From an uncultured Clostridium sp. (lineage in GTDB: Bacteria; Bacillota; Clostridia; Clostridiales; Clostridiaceae), in NCBI RefSeq assembly GCF_947036855.1, contig NZ_CAMQRY010000009.1, positions 1-35,836 on the forward strand: 35,836 bases of DNA. The letters are read 5' to 3'. Of the stretch, positions 10,083 to 18,533 are shown one piece after another (the stretch's first letter is position 1; each line of letters starts with the position of its first letter). Made by a program: the position numbers and the translations under genes. The notes beneath the pieces are model-generated. The model ran no database searches. It was not told the origin of the DNA and worked only from the letters and a program-made list of their open reading frames with translations.

Positions 10083-10200
10083 AATAACAAATACTGGTTT
10101 TATGTAATTGATTAATTAGTATTTTATTTAAGACAAACAAAAACCTTATAAATGGCTAAATATTGCTTTATAGATGCCTACGCAGGGAGGAGTTTGTATT

Positions 10201-11745
10201 ATGGATACAGGAATAATAATGATAATAATAGCGATAGCAATTGTAATTATTGGTGGTTTTATAGTTTACAAGTCAATACAAAAAGCTACAGAAACTAAGG
10301 TGGATACTTTAGTGAAAGATGCTGAAAACAAACTTGAAACTGCAAAGAAAGATGCCGATGCAATTAAGAAAGAAGCTATATTAGAAGCTAAGGAAGAGGC
10401 ACACAGATTAAGATCTGATGTTGAAAAAGAGTCTCGTGAGAGAAGAAATGAAGTTCAAAGATTAGAGAAAAGAGTTATACAAAGAGAAGAATCTTTAGAT
10501 AAGAAAGCTGATGTGTTAGATAAGAAAGATGAGAGTATAAATGTCAAAATACAAGAAGTTGAAGATTTAGAGGCAAGCATACAGGGATTACACCTTAAGC
10601 AAAGAGAGGAACTTGAAAGAATATCAGGTTTAACAAGCTCAAATGCAAAAGAAATTTTATTAGATGAAGTAAGAAGAGAAATTAAACATGAAAGTATAAT
10701 GATGATCAAGGACATGGAGAATAAAGCTAAGGAAGAAGCTGATAAAAAAGCTAGAGAAATAATAACTACGGCTATTCAAAGATGTGCTGCTGATCACGTA
10801 TCAGAAACAACTGTTCATGTTGTAGCATTACCTAATGATGAAATGAAGGGTAGAATTATAGGGAGAGAAGGTAGAAATATAAGAACGCTTGAGACACTTA
10901 CAGGGGTAGATTTAATAATTGATGACACTCCAGAAGCAGTTATACTTTCAAGCTTTGATCCTGTAAGAAGAGAAGTTGCTAGAATGGCACTTGAAAAATT
11001 AATAGTTGATGGAAGAATTCATCCAGCAAGAATTGAAGAGATGGTTGAGAAGTCAATTAGAGATGTTGAAAATGATATCAAAGAAGAGGGAGAACAAGCT
11101 ACATTTGAAACTGGTGTACATGGATTACACCCAGAGATAATTAAACTTTTAGGAAGACTTAAGTATAGAACAAGTTATGGTCAAAATGTTCTTAAGCATT
11201 CTATAGAAGTATCATATCTTGCTGGGCTTATGGCATCAGAGCTTGGAATGGATCCAACAATAGCTAAGAGAGCTGCACTTTTACACGATATAGGAAAAGG
11301 TGTAGATCAAGAGATTGAAGGACCTCACGCACTTATTAGTGGAGATTTAGCTAAGAAATATAATGAATCTAGTATCGTGGTGAATGCTATAGCAGCACAT
11401 CATGGTGATGTTGAGATGGAAAGTTTAGAAGCAGTACTTGTTCAGGCAGCAGATGCTATATCAGCAGCAAGACCAGGGGCTAGAAGAGAAACTTTAGAAG
11501 CTTACATTAAAAGACTAGAAAAATTAGAAGAAATAGCAGATTCATATGATGGTGTAGAGAAATCATATGCTATTCAAGCAGGTAGAGAAATTAGAATAAT
11601 GGTTAAACCAGATGTAATTGATGATGCAGGAGCTATTGAACTTGTTAGAAATATTGTTAAGGATGTTGAAAGTAAACTTGAATATCCAGGACAAATCAAG
11701 ATCAATGTTATTAGAGAAACTCGTGCAGTTGATTATGCAAAGTAA
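10201..11745 (+). CDS. rny: Ribonuclease Y
   Basis: RNase Y is a membrane-anchored endoribonuclease that starts mRNA decay in many Firmicutes. The protein has 514 residues when started at ATG 10201, which sits 8 bases after GGGAGGAG; an in-frame upstream ATG at 10174 has no ribosome site. Domain order is one transmembrane helix (about 4-23), a long coiled coil rich in Lys/Glu (about 30-200), a KH domain ([17 protein letters not shown], near 215) and the catalytic HD domain (LLHDIGK, His362-Asp363). The [11 protein letters not shown] anchor and the lengths match the B. subtilis enzyme. It is a separate transcription unit between two strong terminators. Confidence 0.97.
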   Translation: MDTGIIMIIIAIAIVIIGGFIVYKSIQKATETKVDTLVKDAENKLETAKKDADAIKKEAILEAKEEAHRLRSDVEKESRERRNEVQRLEKRVIQREESLDKKADVLDKKDESINVKIQEVEDLEASIQGLHLKQREELERISGLTSSNAKEILLDEVRREIKHESIMMIKDMENKAKEEADKKAREIITTAIQRCAADHVSETTVHVVALPNDEMKGRIIGREGRNIRTLETLTGVDLIIDDTPEAVILSSFDPVRREVARMALEKLIVDGRIHPARIEEMVEKSIRDVENDIKEEGEQATFETGVHGLHPEIIKLLGRLKYRTSYGQNVLKHSIEVSYLAGLMASELGMDPTIAKRAALLHDIGKGVDQEIEGPHALISGDLAKKYNESSIVVNAIAAHHGDVEMESLEAVLVQAADAISAARPGARRETLEAYIKRLEKLEEIADSYDGVEKSYAIQAGREIRIMVKPDVIDDAGAIELVRNIVKDVESKLEYPGQIKINVIRETRAVDYAK

Positions 11746-11762
11746 ATATTAGAATTAGAGTT

Positions 11763-11798
11763 AAAACACATTTTACATCAGTAAAATGTGTTTTTTTT
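11763..11798 (+). terminator. Terminator after rny
   Basis: A 14-bp perfect stem, AAAACACATTTTAC (11763-11776) and its complement 11781-11794, with loop ATCA and a T8 run. Confidence 0.93.
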
Positions 11799-11813
11799 AT
11801 AAATTAACAAATG

Positions 11814-11842
11814 TTTACTTTTGAAAATAAAAATGATATATT
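11814..11842 (+). promoter_or_regulatory. Candidate promoter of the aminotransferase gene
   Basis: TTTACT (11814-11819) and TATATT (11837-11842) are 17 bases apart, with an extended -10 TG at 11834-11835. Confidence 0.6.
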
Positions 11843-11880
11843 TTAAATAAATATATTTAATGTTTATTGGAGGCGGGGTT

Positions 11881-13068
11881 ATGAAAGAATTATCAAAAAA
11901 AGCTAAAAATATGTCAGCATCAGTGACACTTGAGTTAACTGCAAAGGCAGGAGAAATGAGGAAATCTGGTATAGATGTAATAAGTTTTGGGGTTGGGGAA
12001 CCTGATTTTAATACTCCTAAAAATATTATTAATGCAGCAAAAATGGCTATGGATGCTGGAAAAAATAAGTATACAGCAGCATCAGGAATGATTGAGCTAA
12101 AGACTGCTATATGTGGGAAATTTAAAAATGATAATAATTTGAACTTTGAAGAATCTAATATTGTAGTATCAACAGGGGCGAAACAAAGTCTTGCTAATTC
12201 ATTTTTAGCAATTCTTAATCCTTTTGATGAAGTTATAATGGCAGTTCCATATTGGGTTAGTTATCCAGAACTTATAAAACTTGCAGATGGTGTTCCAATT
12301 TTAGTAAAAACATCTGAAAAAACAGATTTTAAATTAACATCAAAGGATATAAAAGATAATTTAACAAACAAGACAAAAGCTATTATAATAAATAGTCCTA
12401 ATAATCCAACAGGTGCAATATATACAAAAGAAGAACTTGAGGATATTGCAAAAGTTTGTGAGGAATTAGATTTATTTATTATATCTGATGAAATTTATGA
12501 AAAGTTAAATTATGATAATCAGAATAATCCACATATTAGCATAGCGAGTATCAGTGATGATGCTTTTAATAGAACTATTGTTATAAATGGTTTTTCTAAA
12601 TCACATGCAATGACAGGGTGGAGACTTGGATACTGTGGTGCAAATAAAGAAATTACAAAAATTATGTCTACAATACAAAGTCATACTACATCAAATCCTA
12701 ATACAATAGCACAATATGCTGGTCTTGAAGCATTAATAGGAGAGGATGAAGAACTTAATAAAATGGTTGAAATATTTGAAAAAAGAAGAAATTTAATGGT
12801 TAAGCATTTAAAAAATATTAAAGATATTACTTATATTACTCCAAAAGGAGCATTTTATTGTTTTATAAATGTTTCGAATTTGTTTAATGATGAAATAAAA
12901 AGTTCATCAGAATTTACAAATAAATTATTAGAAAATGAGAATGTCATGCTAATACCTGGTATTGCATTTGGAAATGATGATTATATTAGACTTTCTTATG
13001 CTACTTCTGAGGAAAATATTGTAAAAGGTATGAATAGAATAGAAACATTTGTAAAAGCAATGAGATAA
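11881..13068 (+). CDS. aspB: Pyridoxal-phosphate aminotransferase, aspartate type (class I)
   Basis: A fold-type I aminotransferase, probably moving amino groups between aspartate and 2-oxoglutarate. Started at ATG 11881, 7 bases after GGAGG, it has 395 residues, the usual length. Seen are the N-terminal substrate-binding segment FGVGEPDFNTP, the PNNPTGA cofactor segment, SDEIYEKLNYD, and the Schiff-base lysine Lys240 in GFSKSHAMTGWRLGY with the phosphate-binding Arg after it. This pattern fits the subgroup I aspartate aminotransferases (AspB/AatA). Exact substrate preference, for instance prephenate or aromatic substrates, cannot be read from the sequence. It stands alone between the rny terminator and the ptsH promoter. 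Confidence 0.88.
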   Translation: MKELSKKAKNMSASVTLELTAKAGEMRKSGIDVISFGVGEPDFNTPKNIINAAKMAMDAGKNKYTAASGMIELKTAICGKFKNDNNLNFEESNIVVSTGAKQSLANSFLAILNPFDEVIMAVPYWVSYPELIKLADGVPILVKTSEKTDFKLTSKDIKDNLTNKTKAIIINSPNNPTGAIYTKEELEDIAKVCEELDLFIISDEIYEKLNYDNQNNPHISIASISDDAFNRTIVINGFSKSHAMTGWRLGYCGANKEITKIMSTIQSHTTSNPNTIAQYAGLEALIGEDEELNKMVEIFEKRRNLMVKHLKNIKDITYITPKGAFYCFINVSNLFNDEIKSSSEFTNKLLENENVMLIPGIAFGNDDYIRLSYATSEENIVKGMNRIETFVKAMR

Positions 13069-13080
13069 ATAGAATTTTTG

Positions 13081-13109
13081 TTGAAATTTTTAGTAAAAAT
13101 TATTATAAT
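13081..13109 (+). promoter_or_regulatory. Promoter of ptsH
   Basis: TTGAAA (13081-13086) and TATAAT (13104-13109) are exactly 17 bases apart, about 55 bases before the ptsH start. Confidence 0.75.
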
Positions 13110-13166
13110 AGTATATAGATATAAATACGTTTTATATTAAAATATAAATTAAAAGAGGTGTGTGTA

Positions 13167-13427
13167 ATGATAACTAAAGAAGTTTTAGTTAAAAATGCAA
13201 CAGGTTTACATGCTAGACCTGCTACATTATTAGTAAAAAAGGCTTCATCTTTCAAATCAGATGTAAGTTTAGAGTTTAATGGTAAAAAAGCAAATGTTAA
13301 GAGTTTAATAGGTGTTTTATCATTAGCTGTTGGTAGAGATGCAAAGGTAACAGTAATCGCTAATGGTGATGACGAAGCTGCTGCTGCAGAAGGTATTGCA
13401 GAATTAATCGCAAACTTAGCAGACTAA
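13167..13427 (+). CDS. ptsH: Phosphocarrier protein HPr
   Basis: HPr relays phosphate from PTS enzyme I to sugar-specific EIIA proteins and, when phosphorylated on serine, acts as CcpA co-repressor. The start ATG 13167 is 8 bases after AGAGG, giving 86 residues; the in-frame GTG at 13158 overlaps the ribosome site and is rejected. The active-site histidine is His15 in GLHARPA and the HPr-kinase site is Ser46 in KSLIGVL, so this is HPr rather than the His15-lacking Crh. The gene is not next to ptsI, which is common in clostridia. It has its own promoter and terminator. Confidence 0.97.
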   Translation: MITKEVLVKNATGLHARPATLLVKKASSFKSDVSLEFNGKKANVKSLIGVLSLAVGRDAKVTVIANGDDEAAAAEGIAELIANLAD

Positions 13428-13436
13428 TTATTCCAT

Positions 13437-13467
13437 GATCCATAGAGAAATCTATGGGTCTTTTTTT
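13437..13467 (+). terminator. Terminator after ptsH
   Basis: A 10-bp stem GATCCATAGA (13437-13446) / TCTATGGGTC (13451-13460) with a GAAA loop and a T7 run. Confidence 0.93.
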
Positions 13468-13560
13468 ATTTTAAAAAATAAGTATAGGAATGATGGCATA
13501 TGAATATATTTATACTAGCTAGCAATAATAAAAATATATTTGAAAAGTGGGTGTTATTTA

Positions 13561-14337
13561 ATGCAAGAAATAGAGGATTATTTAGATACAAGAATAGGTG
13601 ATTATAGTTTTCATTTTGAGGATTTAAGAAGTGGATATGTATTCGGGTATAATGAAAACGTTAAAATGACAGCAGCAGGATGTATGAAACTGCCAATAGC
13701 CATAGCACTTATAAAAGAAGAAGAGGAAAAAAGAATTAGCTTCTTAGATAAAATAAAAATTGAAAAAGAAGATAAAGTATATGGTAATGGAATAATACAT
13801 GAATTTAATGATAGAGAATATACAATATTTGAATTACTTGTAGCAATGCTTATACAAAGTGATAATACTGCTGCTAATAAAATTATAGATATAGTTGGTA
13901 TGGGGAAAATAAATGAGACAATAGGAATACTTGGTCTTAAAAATACAACGCTTAATAGAAAAACTAATGATGAGAGAACACCAGTGGAGATAGAAAATAT
14001 TATTAGTTCGAGGGATCTATGTATAATTTGGAAAGTGCTTCATCAGGCTACATTTTTAAATAGAGAGAATTCTACAATGCTTATTGATATTTTAGCAAGG
14101 CAACAGAAAAAAAATAAGCTTGCACTATATATTCCAGATGATTTGAAATTTGATATATCAAGTAAGAGTGGAGATAAGAAGGGAATAGAGAATGATACAG
14201 AATTTATAAAGATTAATAAGGGTGAATTTACATTTGCAGTTATGTCATCAAATATACCTAATTCTGTTTATGGAACTATGACTCTTGCTAAGGTTGGAAA
14301 AATGATGTGGGATAATATTATGACGAAGTGGAATTAA
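13561..14337 (+). CDS. Class A beta-lactamase-fold protein with Gly at the nucleophile position
   Basis: A 258-residue cytoplasmic protein (no signal peptide) of the beta-lactamase/serine-hydrolase superfamily (Beta-lactamase2 type). The usual S-x-x-K motif is G-C-M-K here: Gly40, Cys41, Met42, Lys43, followed by LPIAIAL. The SDN motif (Ser100-Asp101-Asn102) is intact and exactly 60 residues on, as between Ser70 and Ser130 in class A numbering. A KSG triad (201-203) stands for KTG. No clear Glu166 equivalent is visible. I infer a non-classical or inactive enzyme. ATG 13561 is chosen over the in-frame TTG 13540 because GTGGGTG lies 7 bases before it. No terminator separates it from the pyr promoter, so read-through into the pyr leader is possible. 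Confidence 0.75.
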   Translation: MQEIEDYLDTRIGDYSFHFEDLRSGYVFGYNENVKMTAAGCMKLPIAIALIKEEEEKRISFLDKIKIEKEDKVYGNGIIHEFNDREYTIFELLVAMLIQSDNTAANKIIDIVGMGKINETIGILGLKNTTLNRKTNDERTPVEIENIISSRDLCIIWKVLHQATFLNRENSTMLIDILARQQKKNKLALYIPDDLKFDISSKSGDKKGIENDTEFIKINKGEFTFAVMSSNIPNSVYGTMTLAKVGKMMWDNIMTKWN

Positions 14338-14341
14338 TTTC

Positions 14342-14370
14342 TTGACATAAAATTTATAAAATGGTAGAAT
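14342..14370 (+). promoter_or_regulatory. Promoter of the pyr operon
   Basis: A consensus TTGACA (14342-14347), a 17-base spacer and TAGAAT (14365-14370), beginning 5 bases after the preceding gene. Transcription should start near 14377, just before the PyrR-binding leader. Confidence 0.85.
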
Positions 14371-14387
14371 AAAGTCAATTTAAGAAA

Positions 14388-14498
14388 CCTTTAATTTGAT
14401 CCAGAGAGGTCAATAAGGAAGTTGATTTTGAGATAAACACTATATTTGTCTTGATTTAGTGCGATACAAGTCTTCCTTTATACGGAGGGCTTTTTTTT
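14388..14498 (+). promoter_or_regulatory. PyrR-dependent transcription attenuator of the pyr operon
   Basis: Three parts of a classical PyrR attenuator are visible. The PyrR-binding loop has lower stem CCTT/AAGG (14388-14391, 14415-14418), upper stem TTGA/TCAA (14396-14399, 14410-14413) and the conserved CCAGAGAGG tip (14401-14409). The antiterminator pairs AAGGAAG (14415-14421) with CTTCCTT (14472-14478). The terminator is a 9-bp stem (14468-14476 / 14484-14492) followed by T's. From the B. subtilis and related systems, UMP-bound PyrR stabilises the loop, which frees the terminator and stops transcription when pyrimidines are plentiful. pyrR itself is not in the window. Confidence 0.9.
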
Positions 14499-14517
14499 GT
14501 AAAAAATTGTACTATAT

Positions 14518-14553
14518 CTTCTTTAAATTTAACACAGAGAGGTTAAAAAGGAG
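14518..14553 (+). promoter_or_regulatory. Second PyrR-loop-like element covering the pyrB ribosome binding site
   Basis: A second copy of the binding-loop pattern lies between the attenuator and pyrB. The lower stem is CTTCTTT (14518-14524) / AAAGGAG (14547-14553), with one G-U pair. There is an asymmetric 5' bulge AAAT. The upper stem is TTAAC/GTTAA (14529-14533, 14542-14546), and the tip carries the same CAGAGAGG (14535-14542) as the first loop. The 3' arm contains the pyrB SD AAGGAG (14548-14553). I infer that PyrR binding here would block translation of pyrB, as is known for mycobacterial PyrR leaders. No second terminator follows. Confidence 0.6.
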
Positions 14554-14561
14554 TGAATAAC

Positions 14562-15497
14562 ATGAGAGTAAATGACTTAAAACATAAACATCTTATAGAG
14601 CCTAAAGATTTTACGATAGAAGAAATTGATGAAATTTTTGAGCTTTCCAATCAAATAATAAAAAATCCAAGTGATTTTGCTGAATTATGTAAGGGTAAAA
14701 TACTTGCGACACTTTTCTATGAACCAAGTACGAGAACTAGATTGTCATTTGAGGCAGCTATGTTAAGACTTGGGGGACAAGTCCTAGGTTTTTCAGATGC
14801 AAAGGCAAGCTCTGTATCAAAGGGAGAATCTATAAGGGACACAATTCAAACAGTCGGCTGTTATGCAGATGTTATAGCAATGAGACATCCTCTTGAAGGA
14901 TCAGCAAAGCTTGCATCAATGTACTCACAGGCACCAGTTATAAATGCAGGTGATGGAGGGCATCAACATCCAACTCAAACCTTAACCGATTTATTTACAA
15001 TAAAAAAATATATGAAAAAATTAGATGGTAATGTTATAGCACTCTGTGGCGATTTAAAATATGGAAGAACAGTACATTCGCTTATTAAGGCTTTATCAAG
15101 ATATAAAAATAATAAGTTTATACTAATATCACCAAAGGAGCTTAGAGTTCCAGATTATATAAGAGAAGAAATACTTGAAAAAAATAATTTAGAGTATGAA
15201 GAAATTGAGAGCTTAGAAGAAGGCATCAAGGAATGTGATATTCTTTATATGACAAGAATACAAAAAGAAAGATTTGATGATGAAAAAGAGTATGATAGAT
15301 TAAAAGATAGTTATATCTTAGATTTAAATAAGATGAAACTTGCAAAAGAGGACATGATAGTATTACATCCACTACCAAGGGTTAATGAAATTAGTTATGA
15401 GGTAGATGCGGATAAAAGAGCTAAATATTTTAGTCAAGCTAAAATAGGGATGTATGTAAGAATGGCATTAATAGCAAAACTTTTGGGGGTAGCATAA
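14562..15497 (+). CDS. pyrB: Aspartate carbamoyltransferase catalytic chain
   Basis: PyrB condenses carbamoyl phosphate and aspartate to carbamoyl aspartate, the first committed step of UMP synthesis. Started at ATG 14562 it has 311 residues; this start is 8 bases after AAGGAG, while the in-frame GTG 14553 lies in the ribosome site. Seen are the carbamoyl phosphate loop [15 protein letters not shown], the [11 protein letters not shown] loop, and the [10 protein letters not shown] segment for aspartate binding. The length is that of a full catalytic chain, and its ATG-proximal residues [13 protein letters not shown] are usual. The stop TAA touches the ATG of the mini-PyrI gene, so the two are probably translationally coupled. 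Confidence 0.97.
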   Translation: MRVNDLKHKHLIEPKDFTIEEIDEIFELSNQIIKNPSDFAELCKGKILATLFYEPSTRTRLSFEAAMLRLGGQVLGFSDAKASSVSKGESIRDTIQTVGCYADVIAMRHPLEGSAKLASMYSQAPVINAGDGGHQHPTQTLTDLFTIKKYMKKLDGNVIALCGDLKYGRTVHSLIKALSRYKNNKFILISPKELRVPDYIREEILEKNNLEYEEIESLEEGIKECDILYMTRIQKERFDDEKEYDRLKDSYILDLNKMKLAKEDMIVLHPLPRVNEISYEVDADKRAKYFSQAKIGMYVRMALIAKLLGVA

Positions 15498-15641
15498 ATG
15501 GAATATAAAATTAAAAAATGTGAAAATCAAAAATGTGTAACTAATCATGAAAATTATGTTAAGCCAACATTTACTTTAGTTGATAAAGAAAAAGGGAAAT
15601 ATACTTGTGATTTTTGTAGCAATGAGATTAAATTTAAATAA
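15498..15641 (+). CDS. Mini PyrI: zinc-binding domain only of the aspartate transcarbamoylase regulatory chain
   Basis: A 47-codon gene begins at the base after the pyrB stop, 8 bases after a GGGGG ribosome site, and ends in TAA. The product matches the C-terminal zinc domain of PyrI. Cys8-x4-Cys13 and Cys37-x2-Cys40 have 23 residues between the pairs, the same spacing as Cys109/114/138/141 of E. coli PyrI, and the context is KKCENQKCVTNHE, PTFTLV and YTCDFCSNEIKF. The roughly 100-residue allosteric nucleotide-binding domain of ordinary PyrI (about 145-155 residues) is absent, and no remnant is visible because pyrB is intact and contiguous. In E. coli the zinc domain makes the contact with the catalytic trimer, and an isolated zinc-domain fragment is known to bind it. 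I infer a PyrB-binding modulator or stabiliser without CTP/ATP sensing. Confidence 0.8.
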   Translation: MEYKIKKCENQKCVTNHENYVKPTFTLVDKEKGKYTCDFCSNEIKFK

Positions 15642-15667
15642 TTAATTTTATATAGGAGATGATATTT

Positions 15668-16867
15668 ATGAATCTATTAATAAAAAATGTAAATGGAATT
15701 GATAAATCGCATAATTTTTATGGCGATATTTATATAGAGAATGGAATTATAAAAGAAATTGGGGAAAAGATAGAGAAAGATTGTGAAACTATAGATGCAC
15801 AGGGAAAGGTTGTAATGCCAGCATTTATTGATACACATGCACACTTTAGAGATCCAGGTTTTACACATAAGGAAGATATAGAAACAGGATCAAAGGCAGC
15901 CTCAAGGGGTGGATACACAGCAGTTACACTTATGGGGAATACAAATCCTATATCAAGCACTTTAGAAGTTATAAATATGGTTGAAAATAGAGCAAAAGAA
16001 GTAGGGCTTGTAGATGCATATCAGTGTTGTACTATAACAAAGAACTTAGATGGAAAAACTTTAAGTCATTTAGATAACTTTGAGGGAACTGATAGAATAA
16101 AAGTTATAACTGATGATGGAAGAGGCGTGTGTGATTCTAAGATAATGCATGATGCTATGCTTATAGCTAAAAGAAATAACTGGATTGTTATGTCACATGC
16201 AGAAGATCATGATTTATCAAAAATTAGTATGCGACTTGCAGAAAATATGATGACACATAGAGATTTAGAACTTGCAAAGTATACAGGAGCTAAACTTCAT
16301 ATGTCGCATGTTAGTACAATAGAAGCACTTGAAGAGATTAAAAGAGCTAAAGATGTAGCAGAGAATATTACATGTGAGGTAACACCACATCATATATTCT
16401 TTGATACAAGTATAAGCAATTATAGAGTAAATCCTCCAATAAGAGAAAAAGAGGATGTGAAAGCTGTAATAGATTCTATAAGACAAGGTGTTGTAGATTG
16501 TATAGGAACAGACCATGCACCGCATACAGATGAGGAAAAAGAAAAAGGTGCACCAGGACTTACAGGTATAGAACTTGCTTTCTCAGTAGTTTATACAAAA
16601 CTTGTTAAAGAAGAAGGAATGAATCTTAATAAGATCTCTGATCTAATGAGTGGTAGACCAGGGGAAATACTTAATATAAATAAAGGTAAAATTCAAATTG
16701 GATTTGATGGAGATTTAGTATTAATTGATACAGATAAAGAGTTTATTGTTGATAGACAAAAACTTGTATCAAAAAGTAAAAATACTCCTTTTGATGGAAT
16801 TAAGTTATATGGTGATATATTAATGACTATAAAAGCTGGAAAAGTTGTTTATAGCAGTAAATTTTAG
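15668..16867 (+). CDS. pyrC: Dihydroorotase (class I)
   Basis: PyrC cyclises carbamoyl aspartate to dihydroorotate. The start ATG 15668 is 9 bases after AGGAG; an in-frame ATG at 15659 directly abuts that site and is rejected, giving 399 residues. Amidohydrolase features are the metal-binding HAHFRDPGFTHKEDIETG segment, the GGYTAVTLMGNTNP substrate segment, metal-ligand histidines in MSHAEDH and LHMSHVST, and the catalytic Asp in CIGTDHAPHT. The length and HxHFRDPG pattern assign it to the class I (PyrC, Bacillus-type) enzymes. It lies 26 bases after the mini-PyrI gene. Confidence 0.96.
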   Translation: MNLLIKNVNGIDKSHNFYGDIYIENGIIKEIGEKIEKDCETIDAQGKVVMPAFIDTHAHFRDPGFTHKEDIETGSKAASRGGYTAVTLMGNTNPISSTLEVINMVENRAKEVGLVDAYQCCTITKNLDGKTLSHLDNFEGTDRIKVITDDGRGVCDSKIMHDAMLIAKRNNWIVMSHAEDHDLSKISMRLAENMMTHRDLELAKYTGAKLHMSHVSTIEALEEIKRAKDVAENITCEVTPHHIFFDTSISNYRVNPPIREKEDVKAVIDSIRQGVVDCIGTDHAPHTDEEKEKGAPGLTGIELAFSVVYTKLVKEEGMNLNKISDLMSGRPGEILNINKGKIQIGFDGDLVLIDTDKEFIVDRQKLVSKSKNTPFDGIKLYGDILMTIKAGKVVYSSKF

Positions 16868-16879
16868 GGGGATAAAGAA

Positions 16880-17752
16880 ATGATAATAGATAAATTATAT
16901 GAAAAAGTAGAACAAAATGGTGTTGTGTGTTTAGGACTTGATACAAGTGTAGATTATATACCAGAGTTTTTTAAAAATAAATTTGATAATAAAGTAGCAG
17001 ATTATTTATTTGCTTTTAATAAAGAAATAATAGATGAAACATTAGATGTTGTATCATGCTTTAAAGTACAAATAGCATATTATGAAGCGTTAGGTCTTGA
17101 AGGATTAATGGCTTATAAAAGAACTCTTGAATATTTAAGAGAAAAAGAAGCTATAAGTATAGCAGATATAAAAAGAGGAGATATAGCAGCAACTGCAACA
17201 ATGTATGCAAAAGCTCACTTTGAGGGAGATTTTGAAGCAGATTTTATAACACTTAGCCCATATATGGGGATGGATAGTATAGAGCCTTATATGCCATACT
17301 TTGAAAGTGGTAAAAAAGGAGCATTTGTACTTGTTAGAACTTCTAACAAAGGAGCACAAGATATAGAGTTTGTTAAAAGTGAAGAAAGTAAAACTATATA
17401 TGACATAGTAGGAGAAAAGATAACATCTCTTGGAGAAAGTTCTATAGGAACATCAGGATATAGTGCAATTGGTGGCGTTATAGGATGTACTCATAGTGAG
17501 AATGCAGAAAAAATAAGAGATGATTTTAAAAACATGTTTTTCTTAATTCCAGGTTATGGAGCACAAGGTGGAAAAGCTGAAGATGTAGCTAAGTATTTAA
17601 ATAATGGAAATGGTGGCGTTGTAAATTCATCAAGAAAGATTTTACTTGCATATAAAGAGCAAAATGATGAGTTAAACTTTGCAAAATGTTCTAGAAATGA
17701 AGCTATAAGAATGAGAGATGAAATAAAAAGTGCTGTAGAGAGATTAAAATAA
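16880..17752 (+). CDS. pyrF: Orotidine 5'-phosphate decarboxylase (type 2)
   Basis: PyrF decarboxylates OMP to UMP, the last step of the pathway. The 290 residues match the longer type 2 subfamily rather than the 230-240-residue type 1 enzymes. The opening VCLGLDTSVDYIP carries the first substrate Asp, FKVQIAYYEALG the next strand, and the catalytic Lys/Asp charge network lies in IADIKRGDIAATA. The GGVIGCTH and FLIPGYGAQGG segments form the phosphate-binding end of the barrel. The start follows a GGGGG site 12 bases after pyrC. Confidence 0.95.
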   Translation: MIIDKLYEKVEQNGVVCLGLDTSVDYIPEFFKNKFDNKVADYLFAFNKEIIDETLDVVSCFKVQIAYYEALGLEGLMAYKRTLEYLREKEAISIADIKRGDIAATATMYAKAHFEGDFEADFITLSPYMGMDSIEPYMPYFESGKKGAFVLVRTSNKGAQDIEFVKSEESKTIYDIVGEKITSLGESSIGTSGYSAIGGVIGCTHSENAEKIRDDFKNMFFLIPGYGAQGGKAEDVAKYLNNGNGGVVNSSRKILLAYKEQNDELNFAKCSRNEAIRMRDEIKSAVERLK

Positions 17753-17778
17753 TCTGAGTGTTAAAGGAGAAAGTTTAT

Positions 17779-18522
17779 ATGGCTATGGAGTTTGTAAATA
17801 CTATTGTTACTGAAAATAAAGAGATTTCAAATGGGATTTTTTCTATGAAGGTAAAGCATAAATCAGGTGTTAAAGCAGGACAGTTTTATATGCTTAAAGG
17901 AGAACTTGCTTTCCTTGGAAGACCAATAAGTGTATGTGAAGTTGAAGATGATATTATAAGATTTGTTTATGCCGTTGTTGGAATTGGAACAAAAGAACTT
18001 GAAAAGATGAAGGTGGGGAGTGAGCTTAAACTTATAGGACCACTTGGTAATGGATTTGATACACAGAAGGAATATGGAAGAGTTGCAATAGTTGGTGGAG
18101 GAATAGGTGTTGCACCTATGCTTGAACTTGCAAAACAGCTTAAACTAAATGGCATAGAAAAAGCAGATTTCTATGGTGGATTTAGAGAAGATGTATATCT
18201 TACTGATGAAATATCAAATTATGTTAATGAAACTTTTATAGCTACGAATAGTGGTAAACATGGAGAAAAAGGATTTGTAACAGATCCACTTCTTAGAAAT
18301 ATAAAGCAGTATGATACAGTTCTTTGTTGTGGACCAGAGGTTATGATGAAGAGGGTTGTAGAAATATGCAAAGAAAATAGTGTTAATGTATATATTTCTA
18401 TGGAGAAACATATGGCTTGTGGAGTTGGAGCATGTCTTGTATGTACATGTAAAACAAAGTCAGGAAATAAAAGAGTATGCAAAGATGGTCCAGTATTTAA
18501 TGGACTTGATGTTGAATTTTAG
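17779..18522 (+). CDS. pyrK: Dihydroorotate dehydrogenase electron-transfer subunit
   Basis: PyrK carries FAD and a [2Fe-2S] cluster and passes electrons from PyrD to NAD+. Started at ATG 17779, about 8 bases after AAAGGAG, it has 247 residues; an in-frame GTG at 17758 precedes the ribosome site. Order of domains: an FAD-binding barrel with [10 protein letters not shown], an NAD-binding domain with the glycine-rich [14 protein letters not shown], and a C-terminal iron-sulfur loop with [18 protein letters not shown] and a later Cys in RVCKDGPVF, giving four cysteine ligands. It sits directly before pyrD, confirming a class 1B enzyme. Confidence 0.95.
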   Translation: MAMEFVNTIVTENKEISNGIFSMKVKHKSGVKAGQFYMLKGELAFLGRPISVCEVEDDIIRFVYAVVGIGTKELEKMKVGSELKLIGPLGNGFDTQKEYGRVAIVGGGIGVAPMLELAKQLKLNGIEKADFYGGFREDVYLTDEISNYVNETFIATNSGKHGEKGFVTDPLLRNIKQYDTVLCCGPEVMMKRVVEICKENSVNVYISMEKHMACGVGACLVCTCKTKSGNKRVCKDGPVFNGLDVEF

Positions 18523-18533
18523 GAGGGATATCT

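Noticed and set aside
10174-10200. ATG 10174 as start of rny
   Set aside because: No ribosome site precedes it, and it would place nine extra residues before the membrane anchor; GGGAGGAG at 10185-10192 points to ATG 10201.
14553-14561. GTG start of pyrB upstream of ATG 14562
   Set aside because: The GTG overlaps the AAGGAG ribosome site itself, so it cannot be the start served by that site; ATG 14562 has normal spacing.
15498-15641. mini pyrI as a pseudogene of full-length pyrI
   Set aside because: It has a clean start, ribosome site and stop, all four cysteines, and directly abuts an intact pyrB, with no leftover N-terminal-domain sequence; a truncation by degradation would normally leave remnants.
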